Source: Ascaphus truei
Taxonomy: Eukaryota > Chordata > Amphibia > Anura > Ascaphidae
Reading direction: 5' to 3'
DNA length: 64,000 bases
Assembly (NCBI GenBank): GCA_036426205.1
Contig: CM071573.1
Span: 47,312,387-47,376,386 of the forward strand
Both the position numbers and the translations under genes were made by a program. Shown in pieces: positions 8,895 through 19,791 of the stretch. How positions within the stretch are numbered: the stretch's first letter is position 1; every line of letters starts with the position of its first letter. The notes under the pieces are model-generated. The model ran no database searches. It was not told where the DNA came from and was given only the letters and a program-made list of their open reading frames with translations.

Positions 8895-10870
8895 GCGTAT
8901 GTATTTCTTTATTTATATAGCGCCATTAATGTACATAGCGCTTCACAGTAGTAATACATGTGACAATCATTTAAATACCAAATAATTTAAATAACAGATA
9001 ATGGGAATAAGTGCTTCAGACATAAATGTAACATTTAGGAAAAGGAGTCCCTGCTCCGAAGAGCTTACAATCTAATTGGTAGGGGGAACATACAGATACA
9101 GTAGGAGGGCGTAAGTGCGTCTACAAGGGACCAAGCTTTATGTATAAGGTGTATAGTGTTAGCCACAGAGCTACTCATATGCTTCGTTAAGCAGGTGGGT
9201 CTTAAAGGTGGATTGAGAAGGTGCTAGTCGGCTGTTGAGGGGAAGGGTATTCCAGAGGTGTGGGGCCGTCAGTCAGAAAGGTTTAAGGTGGGAGAGGTCT
9301 TTGGATACAAAGTGGGTAGGTAGAGGACATCCTTGAGTGGAACGCAAGAGTCGGGATGGTGCATAGCGAGAAATTAGAGCTGAGATGTAAGGAGGGGCAG
9401 AAGAGTGTAAAACTTTAAAAGTGAGGAGGAGAATTGAATGTGTGATAGGAGGCCAGGAGAGGGATTTCAGCAGGGGAGGCGCTGAGACAAATTTAGGAAA
9501 GAATAGAGTGATTCTGGCAGCAGCGTTTAGAAAAGATTGTAGGGGAGACAGGTGAGAGGCAGGAAAGCCGGACAGCCGGATGTTACAGTAATAGAGACAG
9601 GGAAAAAATGAGGGCCTGTGTCAGAGTTTTAGCAGTCGAGCAACAGAAGAAAGGGCGTATCTTTGTAATATTGCAGAGGAAAAAGCGACAGGTTTTAGAT
9701 ACATTTGGAATGTGAAAAGCGAAAGTGAGAGAGGAGTCGAGTGTGACCCCTAGGCATCATGCTTGTGCTACTGGGTGTATGACTGAACTTCCAACAGTAA
9801 TGTGGAAGGAGGTAGTGGAACCAGGTTTGGGAGGAAGTATGAGGAGCTCTGCTATTGCCATGTTAAGTTTAAGTCAGCGGAGGGCCATCCAGGATGATAT
9901 CACAGAGAGACATTCAGAAACTTTGGTCTGTACAGCAGGTGAAAGGTCGGGGGTTGAAAAGTAAATTTGTATGCCATCAGCATAAGGCAATAATTGAACC
10001 CAAGAGATGTCACCTAGAGAGATTGTGCACAGAGAAAAGAGGGGAGGTCCCAGGACAGAGCCCTCGGGTACCCCCACAGAGAGATCGGTAGAGGAAGAGG
10101 AGGTGTTAGCAGAAGAGACGCTGAAAGCACAATGGAAGAGGTAAGATGAGATCCAGGGTAGAGCTTTGTTATGAATACCTAGAGTATGGAGAATGTGAAG
10201 GAGAAGAGGGTGGTCCACCATATTAAATGCTGCAGAGAGGTCGAGTTGTATGAGCAGAGTGTCTTTGGCAGCATGGAGGTCATTAGTTATTTTAGTGAGT
10301 GCTGTTTCGGTGGAGTGAGCAGTACGGAAGCCAGATTGTAGAGGGTCTAGGAGAGAATATATGTTGAGAAAATGGAGCAAGCGAGAGAATACAAGACGTT
10401 GAAGGAGTTTAGAGGCAAAACGAAGGAGGGAGACAGGCCGATAGTTAGAAAGACAGGTAGGGTCAAGCTTGCTGTTTTTGACTAATGGTATGACTGTTGC
10501 ATGTTAGAAGGAGGAGGGAAAGGTACCAGAGTAGAGGGAGGAGTTAAAAATATGTGTGCGCATAGGGATTATTGTAGGAGCAAGAGGATTTAGGAGATGG
10601 GAGGGAATGTGGTCAAGAGGGCAAGAGGTAGATGGAGAAGAGGAGATCAGCAGTGCCACATCCTCCTCTGTGACAGTGGAAAAAGAGTCAAGGAAGGCAG
10701 GAGGAGAGTTAGGAAGACGTGTAGGATGGGAGGAGGAAACAGAGGGGATGTCCTGACATATGGATTCCATCTTTTCCTTGAAATAGTCAGCAAAGTCCTG
10801 AGGTGAGATGGAGGAGGAAGAAGAGGCAGCTACGGGTGGTCTATGTAGGGAGTCAAAGACAGAGAAGAGT
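8895..10870 (-). pseudogene. Second L2-type LINE, 5'-truncated and decayed
   Basis: Minus-strand fragments give reverse transcriptase sequence. The 9874-10380 piece carries QSGFRTAHSTETALTKI, LDLSAAFNMVDHPLLL, GVPEGSVLGP (usually GVPQGS) and YADGIQIY, where the catalytic YADD is changed to YADG. The 10504-10890 piece carries the upstream linker (DFADYFKEKME). Frameshifts separate them. The 3' part near 8905-9080 (TTTATATAGCGCCATTAATG...) resembles a common frog L2 tail. The 5' truncation falls near 10870, against the inverted repeat at 10876. Confidence 0.8.
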
Positions 10871-10875
10871 TGGAG

Positions 10876-11100
10876 TGCAGAACAGTACAAGTACAGTACA
10901 ATGCAATCATCAATATCAAGGTTAACAAGAGCTCAGTTCATAAAGTCATATGTGTCATAGTAACAGTGATAAGATCCAGCCTCTGATGTAGCCAGAGGCC
11001 GGATCTTATCAATGTACCTGGGAAACATATGACTTTATGAACTGAACTGCTCTTGTGAACCTTGATATTGACGATTGCATTGTACTTGTACTGTTCTGCA
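10876..11100. repeat. Long imperfect inverted repeat
   Basis: Arms of about 100-110 bp (10876-10985 and 11000-11100), roughly 90% complementary by eye, around a short centre CCTCTGATGTAGCCAGAGG that can also pair. The outer ends are TGCAGAACAGTACAAGTACA and its complement. It could be a foldback element or an inverted UTR duplication from a PLE; no target duplication was identified. Confidence 0.8.
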
Positions 11101-12050
11101 TTATTTCCCCATGCATTGAGATTTCTGTTTATTGGGTTAGCCACATTGAACATAGCTCATGATATCAGTCTGATCTATCCACATTAGGACCTCTAGCCTG
11201 ATATATTTTTGCATACTGGTTTAGTGTTTATATTGACACTTTGATATAGGAATATTTATCTTAGGACCCTTAGCCAGATATACCTACTTTAACTGAAGTT
11301 GTTATCCATTTAGCATCCTGTTTCAAGAATCTTACAAGTATTAGTGACCATATTTTTATGAAGATTTAGTGTGGTTTTCTGACTCTGTGATTTCCCTGTC
11401 TTTGACAGTACAGTACTACCTAACATTGCTGTGTTTTGGTGGTTAGTTAAACCAATTTTTATTCAGTTAGGAGGGAGGCCGATGTGGTATGGTTTGAAGG
11501 GAAGTACGGCAGGTTCCTTTTTGGGGGGAGGGGGATCTGTTGGAACGGGCCTGAGGAAGGGGTAAATTGCTCCAAAACGTTGCCCCCTTAACTCTATCAC
11601 ATTCGTTCTATCCGGCTTTTTGCCATCAAGGCATTGTGCCACTCCCCTTTTTTTGTTTTTTCCTTGTTTCCCTTATTCCACCACCCCCCTCCCTTTCCAC
11701 AGCACCATTTGGGCATTTGTTTGTACGCATAGACCCATTTACATATAGTCTAAGCATCCACCATATTTTGTACTGCAGTTCATATGCTTATTTCAATACA
11801 ACTTATTCTTTTGGCATATTCTAGTGTCGTTTCGTTATATTAACATTTGAGTGCTGGGAACACCATCCATTTTTGTACTGCCGTTCCCTGGCACCAAACA
11901 CTTTATATCTTGAATTGTATTTAGGATGGCTGCCTGTAACACAATACTTGTACAGTATATACAAAAGTATGCTCAAAGTTGTCCATATAGATGTTGGCGT
12001 ATGTGGGTGCGACATTAGATCCCATGGCCGTTCCCTGCTGCTGAATGAAA
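11101..12050. other. Unassigned; PLE-like untranslated sequence
   Basis: No coding sequence. At 11551-11583 CTGAGGAAGGGG...CTCC followed by AAAACGTTGC resembles a degraded hammerhead core of the type seen in PLE untranslated regions (GAAA changed to AAAA). The rest is not recognised. Confidence 0.4.
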
Positions 12051-12074
12051 AACTGGTCTTAAAAGAAAAAAAAA

Positions 12075-12415
12075 TCCTCTTTAATAGAACTGATAGTAAA
12101 TCAATAGACCAGCACATTTGAGGGCCTCCTGGACAGCGGCAATACCCTCTGAGTGTGGAATAGATGTATATAGACTATTCACATTGAGGTTTGCAAGTAT
12201 CAGTGGTCCCTCCAAACCTGTCAATCCATCCATTTTTAACAGAAAATACACGCTGATGTATGACCGTGATAAATCGACCAAAGGTCTCAACAGTTTATCC
12301 AGAAAGATGGATATAGGCTGGAAGATAAAGTCTGACCCAGCGATAATAGGACGCCCAGGGGGATAAACTGCTTTTTTATGGAATCTTCGGGAGTGTGTAT
12401 AGGACAGGGATCACC
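12075..12415 (-). pseudogene. PLE-4: Penelope-like reverse transcriptase fragment
   Basis: Minus-strand translation reads PGRPIIAGS (about 12330-12360), then LRPLVD, then NVNSLYTSIPHSEGI (about 12140-12185). These match PLE reverse transcriptase motifs (PPGRPI-[IV]-S; D-x-x-[SA]-LYT-x-I-x-H-x-x-G), although the catalytic Asp is Asn here. Only about 110 codons remain, so it is inactive. Confidence 0.75.
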
Positions 12416-13270
12416 GTATCTTTCTTACACAGAAAGCTATACTGTTTTTTTAGAGATTACCCCTCCTGCAAGTGCCTCTTTACAGATAGTACCAGGGGGA
12501 TGGTTACTGTTAAAGCAAAGACTATCAAGGGACTACCATATAGTCAGTTTTTGATGGTTAAGAGAATTGTCAGTTCACCTGAACTTTTCTTATTTGTTAT
12601 ATAAGTAACTGTATGTATCTTAATATTATCTTTAAACTTCTAATGGTCCGGTGGCAACACATTGCTTTCTAATATTTATTTAATAATTTCCATGGTAAGA
12701 CTGTTTTGTTGATCTTGGAAAGCAGGTATTTATTTTGTTTCTTTGTTTGTAAATGAATCATCAGGTCGTCATTAGGCCACAATTACATATGAAGAAGGAA
12801 ACCAATGACACTGATACAGCCGGTCCCTGCAGTTAGGCAGGGAACTAATGGCGTGCGGGTGCCCCTCCCCCTTCCTTACTGCAGAGGGCTTTGTACAGCC
12901 TTCCATCACTTCCCTCCCTGGCAGCTAAGGAGTTAAGCCCAGAGGAGAGGGCTGGGCTTAACGGAAGGCTAGAAGTTAAGGAATTTGACATATGCTTGTG
13001 CGGGGCCATTTTAAAACGACCCTTCAGAAGTTGAAGATGCTCACCCACCCCCCTGTTTCTTTGCAGAATATGTTTGTGTTTTAAAAAAAAATTGTTTCAA
13101 AATGTTATTAATATATATTTTATTGTTTATAGCACTAGCATGCGAGTGGGAACTCAAAGATTTCATCAATCACCACATTTTTGCAAAGTTGCACTATGTA
13201 TATTTGTTTCTATTTTTTATGATTGCGGGGAGTCCTTGCGCTTTGACGTTCTGTGACACCATTTAGATAG
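12416..13270. other. Unassigned stretch
   Basis: Contains the GTACCAGGGGG...GTTAAAGCAAAG stretch shared with 4577-4605, then AT-rich sequence, then a moderately GC-rich block (12820-13050) followed by a CTTTGCAG splice-acceptor-like string at about 13065. No exon or known family could be identified. Confidence 0.4.
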
Positions 13271-13553
13271 CAAAGGACTCCATCAAATTTTTAGGTATTT
13301 ATCATTCACCATAAACTCACTAAACTTTACACGTTAAATTTCAAGCCGATTGTAGAAAACATTAGAAAGGACTTGGAATATTGGAGCGCACTTCCGCTCT
13401 CACTATTTGACAGAATCGCTTTACTGAAAATGAACCCCATTCTTCTCCAGCATCCTTACATGATAATATGAAAATAATATCTTATTAATGGACTCTTAAG
13501 GCTTGGAAAGGGCTTAAGAGAAGAATAAAATGTCATCCTAATCATAGTGTATA
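13270..13553 (+). pseudogene. L1/Tx1-type LINE ORF2 fragment, 5' piece
   Basis: Plus-strand translation gives NFKPIVENIRKDLEYWSALP followed by LSLFDRIALLKMNPI. This is the post-RT region of L1-clade ORF2 proteins (x-DL-x-x-W-x-x-L-x-LS-x-x-GRI-x-x-x-KM). The element resumes at about 14850 after a 1.29-kb insertion. Stops and frameshifts are present. Confidence 0.6.
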
Positions 13554-14846
13554 TTATGTTTACCTTTCTGAGGAAACCCAGATTTCCTGGGCTGGAGACA
13601 TGCATGATGTATGTAGCGCAGTTTCCCCCACCCTATGGAAGATGTGGCAGCTACTGTGTGTGCGGTGTGTTACCTGCGACTCACTGAAGGCCTGAGCCTC
13701 TGCTGCTGGGAGCCTGGGGTGTGCCTGATCCGTCTGGTGACAGTGTTTCCACCTGTGCGGGATCCTATTATGTTGGAGAACCCTGTCACAGGACCCAATG
13801 CAATAACACACACAATGATATAGATAACAGTTTACTGCATGCATATGAAAATGGAAATAACAATATACCATCCACACAAATAGTCCACGCACGTCCGTAA
13901 CCCCACAGTGCCCTCAAACACAGTGTCCACCCTTGGATGGGAAATTTCCCCAAAGTAGTTAGGTGCCGTGGGCACCAAACCACCCTGGTATCCACAAGCG
14001 TCAACCCACCCAAAGTGTGTGTTACAGCGCTGCCCACAACCCGTGTTAAAATTGGTGCACTTGTAGGTGTGATTCCTGCTGGATACTCCAGCACCCGTTA
14101 GCGCCGACTGAAGACAAAGGAGCCGTCTGGTCCCATGCCGTCATCGTCAGCAATGAGTCCACCTCCAAATGGGGTGGTAATCAGCTGGAGGGTTCCACCA
14201 TGAAAAGAGTCTCTTATCTGCGGGGTGCTGGTCCCAGACCATCGGAATGCCAATTTGCCGCCATGTCTTGGCTTTGTCCCTCACACTTGGCACTACATAG
14301 GTAGTGTCCCTATCTAATGGGCCTGTCTCTGCAGCAGCCACAAGGGAGTCGGGGCCTATTTGCATCTCTGGCCTAGTGCAGGGGCCACAGACACCTTGCA
14401 CACACACCCTACCCTTTCCTTGTCCCAGCTCCAACTGGCGTGGTCCTCAGCATGTGAAATGTAGCAATGTGAGAGCTGGAGAATCCAGGAGCTCTATTGG
14501 CTGTAGTGCAGCATTTGATCCACAGCCCCGGGGACTGCTGGGAACTGTAGTTCCCCTGCGGGGCTTATTGGTAATGGCCACCGCTGTTCCTGCTCGTTGC
14601 GTGAGCGTGCGCTGCACCTAATGGTCGCCGCAACCTGGCCCAGTCTGTGCATGCGCAATGCAACTCATGCGCCAGCGCCAGTCTCAACATGGCGGGCCCC
14701 ACTTGCCGGGTGCGCCGCCAAGCCTCCGGAGCACCAGAGCGCTCCCTGCACATTGCCCCCACCTTTCAGCTCCTATAGGAGGTTCCCCCCGCAGCGCAGA
14801 GGTAAGTGGGGAACCAAGGGGGTGCCTGGAGGGGAGACCTGGACAC
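13554..14846. mobile_element. 1.29-kb insertion splitting the L1/Tx1 fragment; LTR-like, class unresolved
   Basis: The two halves of one L1-like reading lie on either side, and GTATA occurs at both borders (13549-13553 and 14847-14851), a plausible 5-bp target duplication. The right part is CpG-rich with an ATTGGCT (CCAAT-type) box near 14500. On the minus strand GAACTACAGTTCCCAGCAGT (about 14528-14548) resembles the ZNF143/SBS motif. An internal TGTCACAGG at 13784 could be an LTR 3' end read on the minus strand. No coding sequence. Confidence 0.45.
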
Positions 14847-15680
14847 GTATATAAAATCTGGGATAAATCTGGTCTGGTTTCTATATATGATTTCATAGAC
14901 AAACTCAACTTAAGTATCCTGACTTTCAATGTTTTCAAGGAGACGTTTGCTTTGTCCAACAACATAGTTTATGTACTTACAATGCAGGCAATATATTCTT
15001 AATGTCCTATTTTCAACCCCTAGTCTTTTCCAAAAGGCTAATCTAGACAAATTACTCAGGAGCTCAATAAATAATGGATTCTCTATGGCTTTAGTCACAG
15101 GTATGCTTAAGGAGAATCGAGAGAATGCTAATTCAGATTACTTGCTTAATAGGTGGATCATAAACTTTCCAGATATCACTGACTTTGAATTCATATTTAA
15201 AGGTTATAATAATATGAGAACGGCTACAGTATTCAAGATCCTTCATAGAGCTTTTATCTCCACATCTGTCTATAGTAAATTTCATCCAAACTCAAGTAAC
15301 AATGTCCCAAAAAGTAAACACCTGAAAGCAGACTTTATATATTGAATATGGCATTGCAAAATAAATCTTCTGGGGTAAAGTAGTGGGATATTGAACAGAC
15401 TTCTTGGCTTATCTTTAATTTATCATCACACACACTAATATTATTTGGAGACATCTGTATGGTCAAGTATATCTCTTTCTAATAGAAAGCTAATAGACTT
15501 TACTCTCATTATGGCAAATAAATCTTTGTTGACAAATTGGCTAAAAGCTAAATCTTCCACTACTGGAAAACTTAAAGATCTTCTGTGTAGAGTTTTGTCT
15601 ACAGAAATGATTGATGCCTCTTTTGACCAGGATGTTAGGAGAAGCAAATTTGGGCAGAAATGGAAATCCATTATTTAGAA
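14847..15680 (+). pseudogene. L1/Tx1-type LINE ORF2 fragment, C-terminal piece
   Basis: Translation gives FIDKLNLSILTFNVFKETFA, then after frame changes a His-containing ADFIYWIWHCKINLLG, then SNRKLIDFTLIMANKSLLTN and a C-terminus near DVRRSKFGQKWKSII at 15677. The ADFIYWIWHC pattern is the C-terminal Cys/His region typical of L1/Tx1 ORF2. The longest open piece is about 124 codons, with several stops. The clade is a best guess. Confidence 0.6.
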
Positions 15681-16120
15681 AATATGATAGGTGTGATAGT
15701 TATTTAGTTTGTTTTAGGCTAGTTACATAGACTTCCCATAAGCTGATGCCTTAACACATAGACCCCAATGAATGAGTCAATTACATAATACATAGAGCAC
15801 CATGATCCTAAGTTATTAAGCTATCAAAGACAGAATTAAAGATACTATCTATATATATTCTTAAGTGTGGCTGATTGTGAATTGGAGACAAAATCAAAAG
15901 ACTGAGGGTGATATTCACTAACCGGTGCTAAGCCATTAGACTCACTACAGCCCATTCATTTGAAATATTGTATTGTCACACTCATGCCAAACAGCAGGAA
16001 AGTGTGAAAAAAAATCAAACATATATATATATTTATATGCACAAAGAAACCAGTAGGCAAACAAAACTCAAGCAAAAAACAGATGCTTATCCCATAAAAA
16101 TAATGTAGAGATAATAATTA
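15681..16120. other. Unassigned stretch
   Basis: AT-rich, non-coding; a short (TA)n at 16021-16036. No recognised element. Confidence 0.4.
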
Positions 16121-16289
16121 CCAGAAGGATGTCCGATAATAAGAGACAGCACACTGAGGGTTAAATCCAAAACAAAGTCTGTATTGTAGACAAGAGAGGC
16201 ATTGCAACCGCCTCTCTTGTCTACAATACAGACTTTGTTTTGGATTTAACCCTCAGTGTGCTGTCTCTTATTATCGGACATCCTTCTGG
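16121..16289. repeat. Perfect palindrome, 80-bp arms, 9-nt spacer
   Basis: The left arm 16121-16200 is the exact reverse complement of the right arm 16210-16289; the spacer is ATTGCAACC. I compared the arms base by base and found no mismatch. It abuts a hexanucleotide repeat on the right. The identity contrasts with the decayed surroundings. Confidence 0.97.
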
Positions 16290-16551
16290 GTCTCTGTCTC
16301 TGTCGTCTCTGTCTCTGTCTCTGTCTCTGCCTCTGCCTCTGCCTCTGTCGTCTCTGTCTCTGTCTCTGTCTCTGCCTCTGCCTCTGCCTCTGCCTCTGCC
16401 TCTAACTCTGTCTCTGCCTCTGCCTCTGCCTCTGCCTCTGCCTCTGCCTCTGCCTCTGTCTCTGTCTCTGCCTCTGCCTCTGTCTCTGTCTCTGTCTCTG
16501 CCTCTGCCTCTGTCTCTGTCTCTGCCTCTGCCTCTGCCTCTGCCTCTGCTA
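16290..16551. repeat. (TCTCTG/CCTCTG)n hexanucleotide repeat
   Basis: About 260 bp alternating between runs of TCTCTG and CCTCTG units. The Arg/Gly/Asp-rich minus-strand ORF and the Ser/Leu/Pro plus-strand ORF here are by-products. Confidence 0.95.
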
Positions 16552-16639
16552 ATTGGGCAGGAGTTGGACAAATAACTTATCTTATTTGAGCAGGGTGCTA
16601 GCAGTGCAGAAGGGATCACCATCCAGCGACAATGATAGA

Positions 16640-19037
16640 TAGACAGGTAAAAAGATCCGCAGCACTCTCTGGTAAGTATCCAATGTAAAAAGGTTTATTG
16701 CATCAATCTAACATCAAGGGTGAAGTACAGGGAAAAAATGGAGCAACGTTTCGGACCTCTCGGGCCTTTGTCAAGACCTTACAGCAGTGTGCCTCACACT
16801 GGGTTTAAATATAGTGCATTAGACATTTTAATTCGGCGCAAAAAACACAGCTGACTCTCCTATGGTGGCTCCAGAGGGACAAAAAGCAGCAACCCTTGTA
16901 TTTAAAAACGCAATTTTTCGTCCTCCCAATTGGAGCTTTACGCAGTGAGTAAACTTAACAACTTGCATAATGCTATCACTCTATTGTCCTAGCAGATAGA
17001 GGACAGAGCCCAAAGTCCTTAACCTCATAGTGCCCCCCTACCTCAGATTGTGTGCTGCGCTGTTTGTATAGGTTTGTTTATGTTGCACTGCGCATGTACA
17101 TAGGTCCCTGCACAATGTGGGCAGGTTCATGCTAAACTGTCCCCCTGGAAACCAAACCCAGCCAAAATGGCCAATAGACACTACTGCCTCACACAACCCT
17201 CATCGCCCCTCCAACCACAAAACAACTGATCAGGGGGAATACAGAGGGAAATGGAGGTAGGGGAGATGGGGAGAGGAAAAAACAGTAGTACAGTAAAAGT
17301 ACAGAGCTCAGGGAAGGTAAACACATGAGCAGAACATTCCTATTCTGCAATCCCTGTGAAGTCCCCTGGGCAAAGCCATCTTCCCAACAAGAGGGAAACT
17401 TATCTCAAAGAGCCTCCAGTCCCTGATAAAGATAAGTAACTTCTATTTAGAAAAAACTCTAAGGAAAAGTCAGCACTCTCAAGCACCGATACTCACAACA
17501 AGCATCCTGATAGCGTCACCTACTGGACCCTTCTAAAATTCCAACAATAAAAGAAGACAATCTACCTAATAGCAGAATAAAAACTATATCCTGGAGTTCA
17601 TCAATCATATGAATCCCCTTGTTACCCAACAGCGCTCCATCTAGCCTATACACAGACTCTGTTCATCTTTCTTCCATAGACAAGCACTGTGTGCTCATTA
17701 TTTGAAATCCCCTATTGTAAGCATAATTACCCAGGTACCCAGCATTATATACTAAAGTTCAAGTCATCCTGTCAGAGGACTAGAAAACAACACCTTTCAA
17801 GTATAGAAGTCTGCCACCCCACTCACTCACCACCGTGTACGGCAGATAGTACAGGGATCCATGGTAGTCCAACTTCCACCATCTGCACATTTTGGGATGT
17901 CATGGGTAACCTGCCGCAGCAGAACACGGTACCAGATCGGTAGATACAAATGGCCCAGAATCCAAACAGGGTGGCTTCTTAAAGAAGAAGGATTATATCC
18001 AATCCTCCAAGTGTAGGGAGCCAACAGAACCAGGTCTGAGACAAGAAGCAACCTGTGGCACTTAACACTCACCCTAGAGGTCATTATTAAATCCCTGGTC
18101 CGAGTTGATCCTTGGCCTAGTAGGGACCTACAAGATACAAGTTACCCAGCTCACAGATCCAAAAGGCCTCCCTTTTCTTCAATAATAGTAACCTGTTACC
18201 ATCTTATCGAGGTTTGGGAACTACCTCTATGATCTGATACCGCAGCTGACTTATGCTATGCCCGGCTTGTAAGAAATGTGCAGACACGGGTTGGTCCAGC
18301 ACCTTGCAAAATATTGTAGACTTGTGCTGGCTTATCCACTCTTTAACCTTACGTATAGTTTCTCCTACGTAAGCCCACCCGCAAGGACACCAGGCGATAC
18401 ACCACAACGTATGAATTGCATGTGGCATAATCTTTAATGCCATACCTTTTGCCCGTGCGAGGGTGAGTGAATGTTGGGCCCTTCGGTGCATTCCCACATT
18501 GGGCACATGTGAGACAGGGAAAGGTACCTTTAATAGGCACCCCTTTGAAACGTGACCCCAAGGTTTTTGCAGATCCCAAATCTGCCCTTATCAGGTGTCC
18601 CTTATCGTAGGAGCCTTCCTTTCTGCCATTAAAGGAGGAGCTGTAAGAACCTGACCCAACAAAGAGTCTGAGTTGATCAGGTACCAGTTTATCCTAAGAA
18701 TCCTGCTAATCCTTGGACTCGCTGTATTAAAAGTGCTCACAAACGGTATTCTCTTAGTTTTCTTTTTTAACTGTACAGGGTGTATTAAGGTCTCCTTATC
18801 TAGAACCTTCATTCTCTCCAACTTACCACTAAGTTCACCCTCTGGGTATCCACATGCTAAGAACTTCTCAGTCATAGACCTCAGCCTTCGCATGAGTCTA
18901 GATGGTTCGCTCACTATTCTTTTGACTTTATATAGTTGGCATCTAGGTAGAGAGCGAATATTACTGGAGGATGAAAGCTATTGGTAAACAAATGCTATTG
19001 TGCTTTTGGTAAACAGGTCAGTCTGCAGCTGACCCTC
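16640..19037 (-). pseudogene. PLE-6: Penelope-like element, C-terminal half and 3' UTR
   Basis: Minus strand, right to left: the post-RT linker (RRLRSMTEKFLACGYPEGEL, about 18830-18890), the Cys-rich segment GTFPCLTCAQCGN (about 18500-18540) with FTHPRTGK, then a GIY-YIG core CPCGWAYVGETIRKVKEWIS (about 18330-18390). Frameshifts separate them. A long 3' UTR ends near 16640 with CTTGACA...GGTCCGAAACGTTG (minus, about 16745-16780), a hammerhead-like remnant, and an AATAAACC polyadenylation-type signal (minus, about 16690-16700). The RT is lost; the gypsy LTR begins at 19038. Confidence 0.75.
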
Positions 19038-19791
19038 TGTCACGGTTGTGCTCGCCACAAACTGGGACCGGACCGCGGGGCTGAGGCTGGGTTATGAAAT
19101 CACCGACCTTAGACCGCGCAGACTGGTCCGGAGTGCGCAGTTCATAGTCAAACAGGCCAGGTTCAGGACTGGAGATAACAGCATAGTTGTTGGACAAGCC
19201 AGAGTCGGGGTAGGAGATATCCTGGTAGTCGTAGTCCAAGCAGGGAGTCGGCAACAGGAAATCAAGCTGGTCCTTTTGCGTCAGCGCAATCGCTGCAGAT
19301 AGGGAACGAGGTTTACGCGAGTGGCGTCCACGACCCATGGCGCCGGTCTAGGAGAGAGAAGACTGACCGTAATGGGCACACCACCAGGCAGCACTAGTAA
19401 CCCCGTGTTATAGCGCAAAAGTAAGCAAGTCTCTAAGAACCAGGAACTCAGCATAGCAGCAGCAGGCCTGGAGGAAACTGGACGACTACAACGAACTGGA
19501 ACAAAAACAGAGAGATACGTAACGAGAGAACAAGCCAGGGCTCGTGGCAGAAACACAGGTAACATCCCATAAGGATCTTATGCTTGGCAGAGATGGATTG
19601 TGAGAATGCAGTACTTAAAGGCCAGCGGGCCAAACCCCGGAGGAGGGTGTGAGGGCACTGCTCCAATGAGAGAGTACAAGGCTAGGTTGCAGTGATAGCC
19701 CACATAGCTGCTGTTGATTGCCAAGAGGGAATTGGTGAGAACAACAGCACCCTGCAAGGCAACGAGAAAAGCCAGGAGTTGATTCCCGACA
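19038..19791 (-). mobile_element. Ty3/gypsy-type 3' LTR (754 bp)
   Basis: On the minus strand it runs TGTCGGGAATC...GAGCACAACCGTGACA, with TG/CA ends. Directly upstream (19792-19813) lies a polypurine tract, AAGGGGGGGGGAGGGTAC, which is where plus-strand DNA synthesis starts in LTR elements. This identifies the LTR as the 3' copy, with internal sequence to the right. The terminus GTGACA matches LTRs 1 and 3. Confidence 0.75.

Noticed and set aside
13030..13260. Possible host exon after a polypyrimidine-AG string
   Set aside because: The downstream frame is short, AT-rich and matches no protein I know; no donor site or second exon is visible.
16221..16622. 133-codon Arg/Gly/Asp repeat protein
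   Set aside because: Entirely a hexanucleotide repeat read in one frame.
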